Below are positions 25,901 to 33,525 of a stretch of 64,000 nucleotides of DNA, in pieces; the stretch's first letter is position 1, and every line of letters starts with the position of its first letter. Made by a program: the position numbers and the translations under genes. This DNA is from Rhodococcus ruber. Lineage in GTDB: Bacteria; Actinomycetota; Actinomycetes; Mycobacteriales; Mycobacteriaceae. The stretch spans positions 62,001 to 126,000 of the forward strand of contig NZ_JAPWIJ010000004.1 of the NCBI RefSeq assembly GCF_027270735.1, written 5' to 3'. The notes below the pieces were generated by a model. That model searched no databases and was not told where the DNA came from. It saw nothing but the letters and a program-made list of their open reading frames with translations.

Positions 25901-27156
25901 CAGTTGGTATCCCATTCCACTTTCAGTTCTTTCGGGCCACGAAATGAGATGTTGGGAGGGAAGCTCCACCGTTGTTCATCGGACCATCGAAGTCCGGGCA
26001 AGCGGGACACGAGCATCTCGATGACGACGCGAGCTTCGACACGTGCAAGGTGCTGGCCCATGCAGAAGTGCGCACCCTTGCCGAAGGACAGGTGTGTTCG
26101 AGAATTCTTGCGACCGATATCGAAAGTGTCCGGATCTGCGAACTGCTCGGGGTCGCGATTCGCGGAGGCAAGACTGAGCATCAGCTTTGCTCCCTCGGGA
26201 ACCTCCACACCTCCGATGGTTGTGGGCTTGGTGGTAACACGTCGCCACGCCACCACCGATGAATCGAACCGAAGAGTTTCCTCGACCGCTCGGTCGATCG
26301 AACTGGGATCGGCTTGGATCGCAAGGAGAAGCTCCGGCCGCGAGAGCAGCTGGCGCAGAGTGTTGCCGATCAAATTGGTGGTGGTTTCGTGTCCGGCGAA
26401 GCTCAGTGCGAAGATCACACTGGTGATTTCGCGGTCATCGAGGGCATCTTCATCGGTCTCGCGTTGGCGGATCAGCTCGGAGGTGAGGTCATCGGCCAGG
26501 TTGGACAGTCGTGTGGTGACGAATCGTTCGCAATAGTCCCAGAACAACGACATGTTCGTTGCAGCCCGCTGCTGGTACTCCGGAGACGGACGCCCCCAAT
26601 TGACTTCGAGCTTGTTGTCGCACCACGATTTGAGTTGGTCGGCGTCCTCAGCAGGGAAACCGATGAGGCCGAATACTGTCAAGGCAGGAAGCGGGAAAGT
26701 CAGCGCTTCAACCAGATCCGCACTGCCGTTCGAGGCGAACTTGTCGATGAGCTCTCCAGCCCTTTGCTCGATAAGTGGGCGTAGTTGCTCTACCCGACGA
26801 GGAAGGAACGGGCGCGCGAGACGGAGACGAATTCTGGTGTGCCCCGGAGCGCCGAAATTCGTGAGTACCGGGGTGTTGCGTACACCCTCCGTCAGAATCT
26901 GGCGTGCCTCCTCGCTCAACGGTGCAAGTGGTTCCTGGGCAATGCGTTCCGAGAAAGTCTCGCGGTCGGCGAACACCCCAGCGATATCGGCGTAGCGCGT
27001 GACGAGCCAGTAGTCAAGGGATGGAACGTAGTGCACCGGACTCTCGTCGCGAAGGGATTCGAGAGGTTGGTACGGATCGGATAGGTAGCCAGCACTGAGC
27101 GGATCGAAGTCGTGGGCGACGGGACACACCTGGGGCGGCGAGGCGTCAACAGTCAT
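25900..27156 (-). CDS. Cytochrome P450
   Basis: A 418-residue soluble bacterial P450. The oxygen-binding I-helix reads FAGHETTTN, the ExxR motif is ETLR, and the heme loop FGKGAHFCMGQHLAR places the ligand at Cys365. There is no membrane anchor. The overlapping ferredoxin and reductase genes supply its redox chain. The substrate cannot be read from sequence; the setting among anthranilate and isatin-type genes suggests hydroxylation of an N-heteroaromatic compound. The frame is open for another 101 codons upstream, but that part encodes a transporter relic; the ATG at 27156 gives a normal P450 N-terminus. Confidence 0.95.
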   Translation of the reverse strand: MTVDASPPQVCPVAHDFDPLSAGYLSDPYQPLESLRDESPVHYVPSLDYWLVTRYADIAGVFADRETFSERIAQEPLAPLSEEARQILTEGVRNTPVLTNFGAPGHTRIRLRLARPFLPRRVEQLRPLIEQRAGELIDKFASNGSADLVEALTFPLPALTVFGLIGFPAEDADQLKSWCDNKLEVNWGRPSPEYQQRAATNMSLFWDYCERFVTTRLSNLADDLTSELIRQRETDEDALDDREITSVIFALSFAGHETTTNLIGNTLRQLLSRPELLLAIQADPSSIDRAVEETLRFDSSVVAWRRVTTKPTTIGGVEVPEGAKLMLSLASANRDPEQFADPDTFDIGRKNSRTHLSFGKGAHFCMGQHLARVEARVVIEMLVSRLPGLRWSDEQRWSFPPNISFRGPKELKVEWDTN

Positions 27157-27459
27157 CTGAACCTCCGTGAGGGAATACGATGGCAAGAAGACCACCGGCA
27201 GTGTCTTGATTGTCACACTCTCCGCCTTGCCGAAGAAATGCTTATTCGAGTGTTCGGTATACCTTTCGGGGTATAGCTCGGCCTCCCTTTCCGCGGCGAC
27301 GACGGCAACGGCGTAGAAGTTCACTCGATATCCCAAAGCCCAGCTTGGGATCAGACCACCTCGGAATGGTCCGCAGATTGCACCGATTCGACCGACACCG
27401 AGTGACCAGGCCAGGGCTGTAGCGCGCGCCGAGTGCGTAGATGATTTTGAAGTCCACAA
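27157..27459 (-). pseudogene. Relic of an MFS aromatic-acid transporter C-terminus
   Basis: The frame directly upstream of the P450, without an intervening stop, encodes ARATALAWSLGVGRIGAICG and GGLIPSWALGYRVNFYAVAV. This matches the last transmembrane region of AAHS-type aromatic-acid/H+ symporters (RaTALGWalGvGRiGAi.GP..GG). No upstream transporter body exists in any frame, so only about 70 residues of the family remain, followed by divergent sequence. It suggests that a transporter gene was deleted when the P450 operon was joined here. The remaining bases to 27612 hold only the promoter region of the HTH gene. Confidence 0.65.
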
Positions 27460-27612
27460 CGGGAAGCAGTGTGATGGCCAGGATTGCTGCGCTCACACCG
27501 CCGACGTGTGTGACGTGTCATAGGTGTTTCCTCGTCTCGGAACGGGCCTCAGGCTATTGCTTCTCTGTAATGATCGTCAATAGTGCAATATAAGTAGCAC
27601 GGTACGGTCAGG

Positions 27613-28089
27613 ATGGAGATGGTAGCTGTGACCGATGTGCCCGAACGTGAGCTCGAGAGGACCATGATGAAGTCCAGAGCGAATGGCGCTGTCGACCGCA
27701 TCGAATTCCTGCGCTGTCTGCGTCAGCTCCACGAGCAGAAGATGTGGACCCAAACACGCCTGGCAAAGGCCAATGGGGTCACCCAGCCGGCCATCTCGAA
27801 ATGGTTGAAGATGGCACGGATCGATGCTCCGGACCTACGACCGGGCACGGCCGGTGGAACTCCGTACGAGATCGCAGCGCGCTACGCAGCCGGATTGCTC
27901 GATCGAGAAACGATGATCGAGCAGCTGTCGGAGTGGGTCCGCCATGCGGCTACACAAACAGCATCCAGTGAGGACGACGTTTCTCCGTTGAACTCCTCGG
28001 GATTCAATCTGCAGGTCGGTCGAGCTATGGCCGATCGATTCATCGACGAGACCGACTTCGATCGCATCCTCGACGCAATAGCCGACTGA
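27613..28089 (+). CDS. Helix-turn-helix DNA-binding protein
   Basis: A 158-residue protein with an XRE/Cro-like HTH around residues 42-66 (WTQTRLAKANGVTQPAISKWL). The C-terminal half has no recognised domain (GTAGGTPYEIAARYAAGLL, VRHAATQTA). It is transcribed divergently from the P450 operon and separated from it by the transporter relic, so it could regulate the P450. An antitoxin-like role is possible, but no toxin gene is adjacent. The start is an ATG at 27613 with GGTCAGG before it. Confidence 0.7.
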   Translation: MEMVAVTDVPERELERTMMKSRANGAVDRIEFLRCLRQLHEQKMWTQTRLAKANGVTQPAISKWLKMARIDAPDLRPGTAGGTPYEIAARYAAGLLDRETMIEQLSEWVRHAATQTASSEDDVSPLNSSGFNLQVGRAMADRFIDETDFDRILDAIAD

Positions 28090-28599
28090 CGCGGGCCATG
28101 AGGACGTAGAGGCCCTCGGTCGCCAGGCCGGGGCTCATCGTCGGTGTCACTGGCCTCGGCGGAGTGGATCACCTCTGCACGCTTCGGACGTAGGCGAACC
28201 CGCAGAACGCAGACATCAGTCAGATGTCTATCGAAAAATGCAGAGTAAATCGAAGCGTATTGGCGATATCCAGCGTGGCTGGTCGGAGCGCGCGACCAAC
28301 GGCACCCGATCGGAAGGGTTTCCTGCCGTGACGGCGGGGCCCGGATGCCAATGCCCGATGCTCCCTGTAACTTGGGCCCTCTTGGGCGACTCATCTAGGT
28401 CACTTCTTGCTCGAGCGCAAAGGCAGCCTCGCTGTCGAAAGTGTTGCTGAACAGACAGTCTGAACCGTCCTGGTGGCCGACTGACGGTCCCTCGGCTCGG
28501 TAATGGCATCTGATTCCCGACACTCGCCACCCGAATCAGCAAGTGTGTTCGACCGATTCTGGCGGCGAGTGTCGGCGGAAATACTTGCACGCCAACGGT
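28090..28599. other. Gene-free interval (510 bases)
   Basis: It lies between the convergent HTH gene and the NTF2-like gene. Reading frames on both strands overlap each other and show no recognisable domain. I see no strong terminator hairpin. Confidence 0.5.
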
Positions 28600-29004
28600 T
28601 TACGAGGGTGGTTCTTCTGCTTGGAAAACCGGAGTCATGTCGCAGTATATGCGGCAGCTCGAGACCTTGTCGTTCTCGAAGGTGTATGCGGTTACCGCAG
28701 GTACATCGACGGAAGAGCCGTCGAGCCTGCCGTAGGTGACGACTGCTTCGAATATTGCCTGATTCGAGGCCTCCCACACACTCACAATCGTGTGCTTCAT
28801 GGAACTGATCGAACCGAAGAACTCAGTGAGCGAGGACTCGATTTCCTGGGGTCCCGTCAGGATGCCAGAATTGCCGAATTTCATTGTGCCGGAAGCTGAG
28901 AAGTAGGAGGCAAAACCTCGTGCGTCACGTGAATCGGCGCGATCGTAGGTCGCGCGGAGCCTTTCCGGCCATGCGGTCGATGGGTTTGTCTCGATCGACG
29001 TCAT
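28600..29004 (-). CDS. NTF2-like/SnoaL-fold protein
   Basis: A 134-residue cone-shaped alpha+beta protein of the nuclear-transport-factor-2-like superfamily (RLRATYDRADSRDARGFASYF, GPQEIESSLTEFFG, VVTYGRLDGSSVDVPAV). Members act as isomerases, dehydratases, cyclases or binding proteins, and no catalytic residue is clear. The ATG at 29004 is 7 bases after the RidA stop, so the two genes are co-transcribed. It is probably a small auxiliary enzyme of the neighbouring amine-oxidation cluster. Confidence 0.78.
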   Translation of the reverse strand: MTSIETNPSTAWPERLRATYDRADSRDARGFASYFSASGTMKFGNSGILTGPQEIESSLTEFFGSISSMKHTIVSVWEASNQAIFEAVVTYGRLDGSSVDVPAVTAYTFENDKVSSCRIYCDMTPVFQAEEPPS

Positions 29005-29011
29005 CTCGTCC

Positions 29012-29407
29012 TCACTTCTCGTCGACAACGGCGGTGCACTCGATTTCGATCAGGAGTCCCTCGATCGCAAGACCGGTGATCCCCACGATTGTCTGGGCCG
29101 GCTCATGGTCAGAGCCGGTGACCGACCGAATTGCGTCCGTGATCGCCGCATACTCCGTCGGCTCGGTGGTGTAGATGGTGCGTCTGATGATCTGGTCCCA
29201 GCGAACACCAGCTTCTCCTGCCACGATTTCCAGGTTCCGCATCGCGGCAACGGTCTGACTCACCAAATCGGTGCCGACAACGTTGAACTGCGTGTCCAGC
29301 GCTACCTGACCCGCGAAGTGAACCACATGGCTTCCGTGGGAAATGATGGCGTGGCTGAAACCCGGTGCAGGGTGCACATTTTCGGGATTGATCGGTTGCA
29401 AATTCAT
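29012..29407 (-). CDS. RidA-family protein (variant active site)
   Basis: A 131-residue RidA/YjgF protein (GFSHAIISHGSHVVHFAGQVALD, AAMRNLEIVAGEAG, LLIEIECTAVV). The residue aligned with the catalytic arginine of E. coli RidA is glutamine (PAQTIVG), so it may belong to a subgroup without classical imine deaminase activity. It precedes the NTF2-like gene and follows an amine/imino-acid dehydrogenase cluster on the same strand, where removal of imine products would be useful. A Shine-Dalgarno-like GAGGATAC precedes the ATG. Confidence 0.85.
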   Translation of the reverse strand: MNLQPINPENVHPAPGFSHAIISHGSHVVHFAGQVALDTQFNVVGTDLVSQTVAAMRNLEIVAGEAGVRWDQIIRRTIYTTEPTEYAAITDAIRSVTGSDHEPAQTIVGITGLAIEGLLIEIECTAVVDEK

Positions 29408-29427
29408 TTCTGTATCCTCCTGATCGC

Positions 29428-29447
29428 ATCGCCCGGGCGGGCGATGA
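29428..29447 (-). terminator. Hairpin between dehydrogenase cluster and RidA gene
   Basis: CATCGCCC-gggc-GGGCGATG is a perfect 8-base stem. It lies 183 bases past the stop of the oxidoreductase alpha gene and 21 bases before the RidA start, so it may terminate the upstream operon or attenuate RidA expression. There is no T-tract. Confidence 0.4.
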
Positions 29448-29629
29448 TGGGTGGTGATGCGGAATTTCGACCGTTCGTCGTCTCGTTCGTGCGCTTCGAA
29501 TGGCTGCCAGCCCTGGCTGGCTCGTCTACGTGAGATTCAATCGCAGGGAGTCTGGATGCAGCATGGATACGCAACAATTTTGACGACACGACTGCAGTTG
29601 AACTTCACGAGCAGACAGGCTCGTTCTGG

Positions 29630-31066
29630 TCATTGCAGGTCTCGATCCAAGGCACCGAGTGTCTGCACCGGTACCGGTTTGACCGGGAGATGCGCAGTGA
29701 AATGGCCGGCCTCGCGCGGTGACGTGTGTCGTTCGTTGGCCACCAGAGCGCTGATCGTGCCTTCGCAGTAGCGTCCCTGACACGGGCCCATTCCACTGCG
29801 GCATTGGAGTTTCACGGCGCTGGCAGTCGAGATGAACGGGTTGTCGCTGAGCGTACGTTGCACAGTCTCGCAGGTGACGAGTTCGCAACGGCAGATCGTG
29901 GTTTCGGGGGTCGCGAGCTGTGCCAGGGCTTGGCGTTGGGGCTCGAACATCGATTGCACGACAGTGGAGAATCGAGTTGCGCCTTTCAGGGCGGAATTCG
30001 CCTGCGCAAGAACAGTTGTCGTGGGCGCGCGGGGTGCGGATAGCTCGCGTGCAATCGACAACCCGGCCAAGTGTCCTTCGGCGCGGGATTGTTCTGCCCC
30101 CGCGACACCGGTGGGCTCGCCGGCGACGAAGATTCCGGGTGCACTGGTGGACATCCGCTCGTCGTGAGCCACCACCCAGCCGCCTTTGGGTGAGTGCCAC
30201 ACCATCTCGCAGTCTGCTTGGCGAGCCAGTTCTGTCGAGGGGGAAAATCCATACCCCAATACCAGGGTCGACGCTGTGCGTCGGCGGCGCTCGGTCGAGG
30301 CGTTCCACTGCTTGTCCACCTTCGCCAATTCGACGGACTCGACGGCGCGATCACCGAACGCTCCGGTGACGATGGTTTTGGTACTGACGGTGACGCCGCG
30401 GGAGACGAGACGGACAAGTGCGCGGCTCGATTCGGCCAGTAGGGCTGTGTGTCCGGGAATAGCGCGCCGAGCCGCGATCAACTCACGTGGGGCCGGTATG
30501 CCGCGCGCGAAAGCCAGTTCGGACACTCGAGCTCCCTTCTTCACCAGCTGGTCGGCCACGATGATGAGCAGGGGGTGCGATCCTGCGAGTACGAGATCGT
30601 CGCCGGCGAGCACATGCTGACTCTTGAGCAGGCTCTGAACGGCACCGGCCGTCATGACTCCCGGTAGCGTCCAGCCGGGGAAGGCAACCGGCATATCGAA
30701 GGCGCCGGTAGCGATGAGGACACGCTTCACTGCCACGGCACCGTTGACTGTCGGGCCTGCGACTGCGAGTTTGAGCGACAACGTTCCTTCGTCACGGTCA
30801 CGCAGGATCCCGTACGCCGTGCTCGATGCCAAGTGTGTTATGCCGAAATGGTTTTCGAACCGCTCGAGCAGGTCTGCGGCCCAGCCGTACCCGGCGGTGG
30901 GCGCAAGTGCCGAATCGGAGAACTCGACCGGAGGCTGACGAAAGATCTGTCCCCCTGCGCGAAGCTGTTCGTCCACCACGAGCACGCTCAGACCGGCGTC
31001 GGCAGCAGACAATGCTGCGCTCATGCCTGCAGGTCCGGCACCGACCACTGCCACATCGTAGGTCAT
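29630..31066 (-). CDS. FAD/NAD(P)-binding oxidoreductase, alpha subunit type (HcnB/D-hydroxyproline dehydrogenase-like)
   Basis: A 478-residue flavoprotein: N-terminal dinucleotide fold (VAVVGAGPAGMSAALSAADAG, DEQLRAGGQIFRQP), a central NAD-type fold, and a C-terminal BFD-like cluster region with spaced cysteines (CRCELVTCE, then CRSGMGPCQGRYC). It resembles the alpha subunit of three-component opine, D-hydroxyproline and hydrogen-cyanide-type dehydrogenases. Its ATG shares one base with the stop of the small 2Fe-2S protein gene. With that protein and the DadA-like protein it should form a membrane-linked amine/imino-acid dehydrogenase. Confidence 0.88.
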   Translation of the reverse strand: MTYDVAVVGAGPAGMSAALSAADAGLSVLVVDEQLRAGGQIFRQPPVEFSDSALAPTAGYGWAADLLERFENHFGITHLASSTAYGILRDRDEGTLSLKLAVAGPTVNGAVAVKRVLIATGAFDMPVAFPGWTLPGVMTAGAVQSLLKSQHVLAGDDLVLAGSHPLLIIVADQLVKKGARVSELAFARGIPAPRELIAARRAIPGHTALLAESSRALVRLVSRGVTVSTKTIVTGAFGDRAVESVELAKVDKQWNASTERRRRTASTLVLGYGFSPSTELARQADCEMVWHSPKGGWVVAHDERMSTSAPGIFVAGEPTGVAGAEQSRAEGHLAGLSIARELSAPRAPTTTVLAQANSALKGATRFSTVVQSMFEPQRQALAQLATPETTICRCELVTCETVQRTLSDNPFISTASAVKLQCRSGMGPCQGRYCEGTISALVANERHTSPREAGHFTAHLPVKPVPVQTLGALDRDLQ

Positions 31067-31350
31067 CAGAATCCCTTCGTAGGCTCGATGTTCATGCCCT
31101 CGCGGACCTGAGTGATGCACGCGCGCACCAGGGGAATGCCATCGATGACGACGGCGCAGTCGAAACAGGTTCCCATGTTGCAGAACGGTTGTCGTGGGTC
31201 GCCTGTTCTCGTGGTCCCGAATTCCTGTACTCCGGCGACGAGCAAAGCCGCTGCGACAGTGTCGCCCTCGTTGCACGGCAGGGCTTTTCCGTCGAACGTG
31301 ATGTGGACACTCTTACCCCGAACGATCGGTAGCCTACGGCTGGGAGACAC
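31066..31350 (-). CDS. (2Fe-2S)-binding gamma subunit (HcnA-like)
   Basis: A small ferredoxin-like subunit of 94 residues with a 2Fe-2S loop (FCNMGTCFDCAVVIDG, and CITQVREGMNIEP later). It matches the N-terminal part of sarcosine oxidase alpha and the HcnA/LhpE-type small subunits. I place the start at a GTG at 31350, preceded by GAAAGAAGAG and overlapping the upstream oxidoreductase stop by 17 bases; a longer open frame runs into that gene. It links the two flavoprotein subunits. Confidence 0.85.
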   Translation of the reverse strand: MSPSRRLPIVRGKSVHITFDGKALPCNEGDTVAAALLVAGVQEFGTTRTGDPRQPFCNMGTCFDCAVVIDGIPLVRACITQVREGMNIEPTKGF

Positions 31351-32545
31351 AAGCTCTTCTTTCGTAGCGATTCGGATCGTATGGCGTGAGGTCGATTCCG
31401 GGCGTGCGACCGAGGGCCAGCTCTGCCAGAACCTGCGCGAAACTCGGACCGAGGGTGAATGCAGACCCACCTGTTGCAACGAACACGCCGGGAGCTCCTG
31501 GAACCGGACCGACCAGCGGTAGCTGGTCCGGCGTCACCGTCGTGGTTCCCACCCAGGTGCGCAGGGCCGGTAGCGACCCCACACGTGGAACGACTGTCGT
31601 TGCAGCGCGTGCGTTTCCGGCTACCGAGGCGCGAAGAAGCTCGGGCCGCACCGAGAAATCGGGAGATCCGTCTGCTCCGGTGATGAGCCGTGCCGGCCAC
31701 CCTCCGCCGATGAGTACGTTGCCTTCTGCAGACTGTTTGAGGGAAAGCCGTGCACCGGCGTGTTGTACGAGGTGCGGGATGAACTTCTCGGTCTTTGCGG
31801 TCACCGTCATGGTCAGCGCCAAGGCGACGGTGGGCAGGTGCGCGCCGATCATGTCACCGATTTCGGTAGTCCAGACCCCGCTTGTGAGAATCACGGATTC
31901 GGTTGTAACAGTCTGCTTTCGTTGCCCGGCATCACCATCTCGGTCGTTCAGGGTGACCGACCATGCCGAGCCGCTGCGTCGTAGGTCGGTGACCGACGTA
32001 CGCGTACGCACTGTCGCTCCGCACCGGATTGCGGCCCTGGCCATGGCGGGGCCTGCGGTACGAGTATCCGCCTTCCCTTCCAGCGGGCAGTAGGAGGCAG
32101 CCACGACGGAGTCCGATAGGTACGGGGCCATAGCGTGGACCTCCGGTCCGTCGAGCAGTTCGACGTCGAGGCCCCACGACCGTTCGATGTCGGCTTTGGT
32201 TTCGAGCAACGAAGCCTGGGCGGCGTCTTCGGCGAGCATCAGGCCGCCGTGCTGAACGACTCCGAGGGGCTCGCCCACTTCGCTGGCGAGCCTTGCCCAC
32301 AGCCGCGCTGCCTCGAGGTGCAGTGGCATAGCCTCCGCAGCTCGTTTCGCGGCGTCGATTCCCTTCTCGATCATCCGATACTCGAGTTGAAAGTGCAGAC
32401 TGCCGGCATTCTGGCCGGAGGCGTGCTGGTTGATTTGGTCGCGCTCGACGAGGAGAACGTCGGCCCCGTCGCGGGCGAGCGTCCATGCAACTGCACAACC
32501 GAGCAGCCCGCCGCCGATGACGACGGCGTCGAATCGATCCTTCAT
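31334..32545 (-). CDS. FAD-dependent oxidoreductase, DadA/HcnC-like beta subunit
   Basis: A 403-residue D-amino-acid-oxidase-superfamily enzyme with an N-terminal FAD motif (AVVIGGGLLGCAVAWTLARDG), GQNAGSLHFQ (typical of sarcosine and D-amino-acid oxidases), and a C-terminal LVGPVPGAPGVFVATGGSAFTLG. It would carry the substrate oxidation site of the three-component dehydrogenase. The ATG at 32545 overlaps the DapA-like gene stop by 4 bases, so it is coupled to that lyase. Candidate substrates are D-hydroxyproline, opines or other N-substituted amino acids. Confidence 0.88.
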   Translation of the reverse strand: MKDRFDAVVIGGGLLGCAVAWTLARDGADVLLVERDQINQHASGQNAGSLHFQLEYRMIEKGIDAAKRAAEAMPLHLEAARLWARLASEVGEPLGVVQHGGLMLAEDAAQASLLETKADIERSWGLDVELLDGPEVHAMAPYLSDSVVAASYCPLEGKADTRTAGPAMARAAIRCGATVRTRTSVTDLRRSGSAWSVTLNDRDGDAGQRKQTVTTESVILTSGVWTTEIGDMIGAHLPTVALALTMTVTAKTEKFIPHLVQHAGARLSLKQSAEGNVLIGGGWPARLITGADGSPDFSVRPELLRASVAGNARAATTVVPRVGSLPALRTWVGTTTVTPDQLPLVGPVPGAPGVFVATGGSAFTLGPSFAQVLAELALGRTPGIDLTPYDPNRYERRACVSQP

Positions 32546-33474
32546 GTCAGCAGTGTCGTTTCTATACCCAGTTTTTCGAGTGTGGTGGCAACGATCGTCA
32601 CTTCGTGGCCAGTGAGTTCGAGCAGGGGATCGCGAACGAATCCGGCAGGCACTCCCTGCAGCCGAAGCGCGGTCTTCATGATCGCTTGTTGGTTGCCGAA
32701 CTGCACCCCGTAATCGGGTGTGAACCAACTGTCCATGATCACTCGGTCGCGGGCACCGAGTTCCAACGCGCGTTCTCTGTCGCCGGCGGTGATCGCGTGC
32801 CAGAAATCCGGCTGGTCCGAGCCCAAGACTCCGCCGGACCCCATGAGTCCGTCGCCGTGTCCGAGCAGAGCCAGGTCCGCACCGAGGGCATTGGTGGGCA
32901 AACCGAAGTACCGCACGGATCCTTCCAGGGCATACATGCTGGCGAGGAAGCTTGCGAAATTCCCTGTCGAGTTCTTGATCGCGACGACATTGTCGATATC
33001 GGCGAGCTCGAGGAGAACGTCGGTATCGAGATCGACAATGCATCCGCGCGGCCAGTTGTACACACAGATCGGAAGATCGATGGCGTCGGAGATATCGGAA
33101 TAGAACTTCACGATCTCTCGACGGTTTGGTACGACATACGGCGGTGGGGTGACGAGAATGCCGTCCAGCCCAGCGGATTCGGCGGCATGGGCGTGCACGA
33201 TCGCTTCCTGTTGAGTGAAGGCATTGCAGGCTCCGATGACCACCATGCTCTTACTTCGATGCTTACCTCCCGCCGCGAAGAGTTGTCGTCGCTCGTCCGT
33301 GCTCATCGAAAACCACTCACCGCTGGTACCGGCGAGAATCACCCCGTTCATTCGCTGCTCGGTGAGCCAGCCCATCTGAACGTCGAAGCCGGCCAGATCG
33401 AGCGCACCATCCTGGGTGAATGGTGTGGTGATCGCGGGAATGTACCCGGTCCATCCGACGGAATCTCTGTCCAT
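32542..33474 (-). CDS. Dihydrodipicolinate synthase/N-acetylneuraminate lyase family protein
   Basis: A 310-residue DapA-superfamily TIM barrel. The Schiff-base lysine is in VVAIKNSTGNF, the catalytic tyrosine in PICVYNWP, and the pyruvate-binding loop in ILAGTSGEW. The superfamily includes aldolases, hydratases and the deaminase that turns pyrroline-4-hydroxy-2-carboxylate into 2-oxoglutarate semialdehyde. Coupling to a D-hydroxyproline-dehydrogenase-like system makes that deaminase an attractive assignment, but no hydroxyproline epimerase or semialdehyde dehydrogenase is present. A strong GGAGG site precedes the ATG. Confidence 0.85.
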   Translation of the reverse strand: MDRDSVGWTGYIPAITTPFTQDGALDLAGFDVQMGWLTEQRMNGVILAGTSGEWFSMSTDERRQLFAAGGKHRSKSMVVIGACNAFTQQEAIVHAHAAESAGLDGILVTPPPYVVPNRREIVKFYSDISDAIDLPICVYNWPRGCIVDLDTDVLLELADIDNVVAIKNSTGNFASFLASMYALEGSVRYFGLPTNALGADLALLGHGDGLMGSGGVLGSDQPDFWHAITAGDRERALELGARDRVIMDSWFTPDYGVQFGNQQAIMKTALRLQGVPAGFVRDPLLELTGHEVTIVATTLEKLGIETTLLT

Positions 33475-33525
33475 CTCTACCTCCGAATTGAATTGCGATG
33501 CAGTGCTGCAGGATTGGGTGATGAG

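Noticed and set aside
25900..27459. A 519-residue fused transporter-P450 protein
   Set aside because: The first 101 residues match only the end of an MFS transporter, and a normal P450 N-terminus begins at 27156. The extension is treated as a relic.
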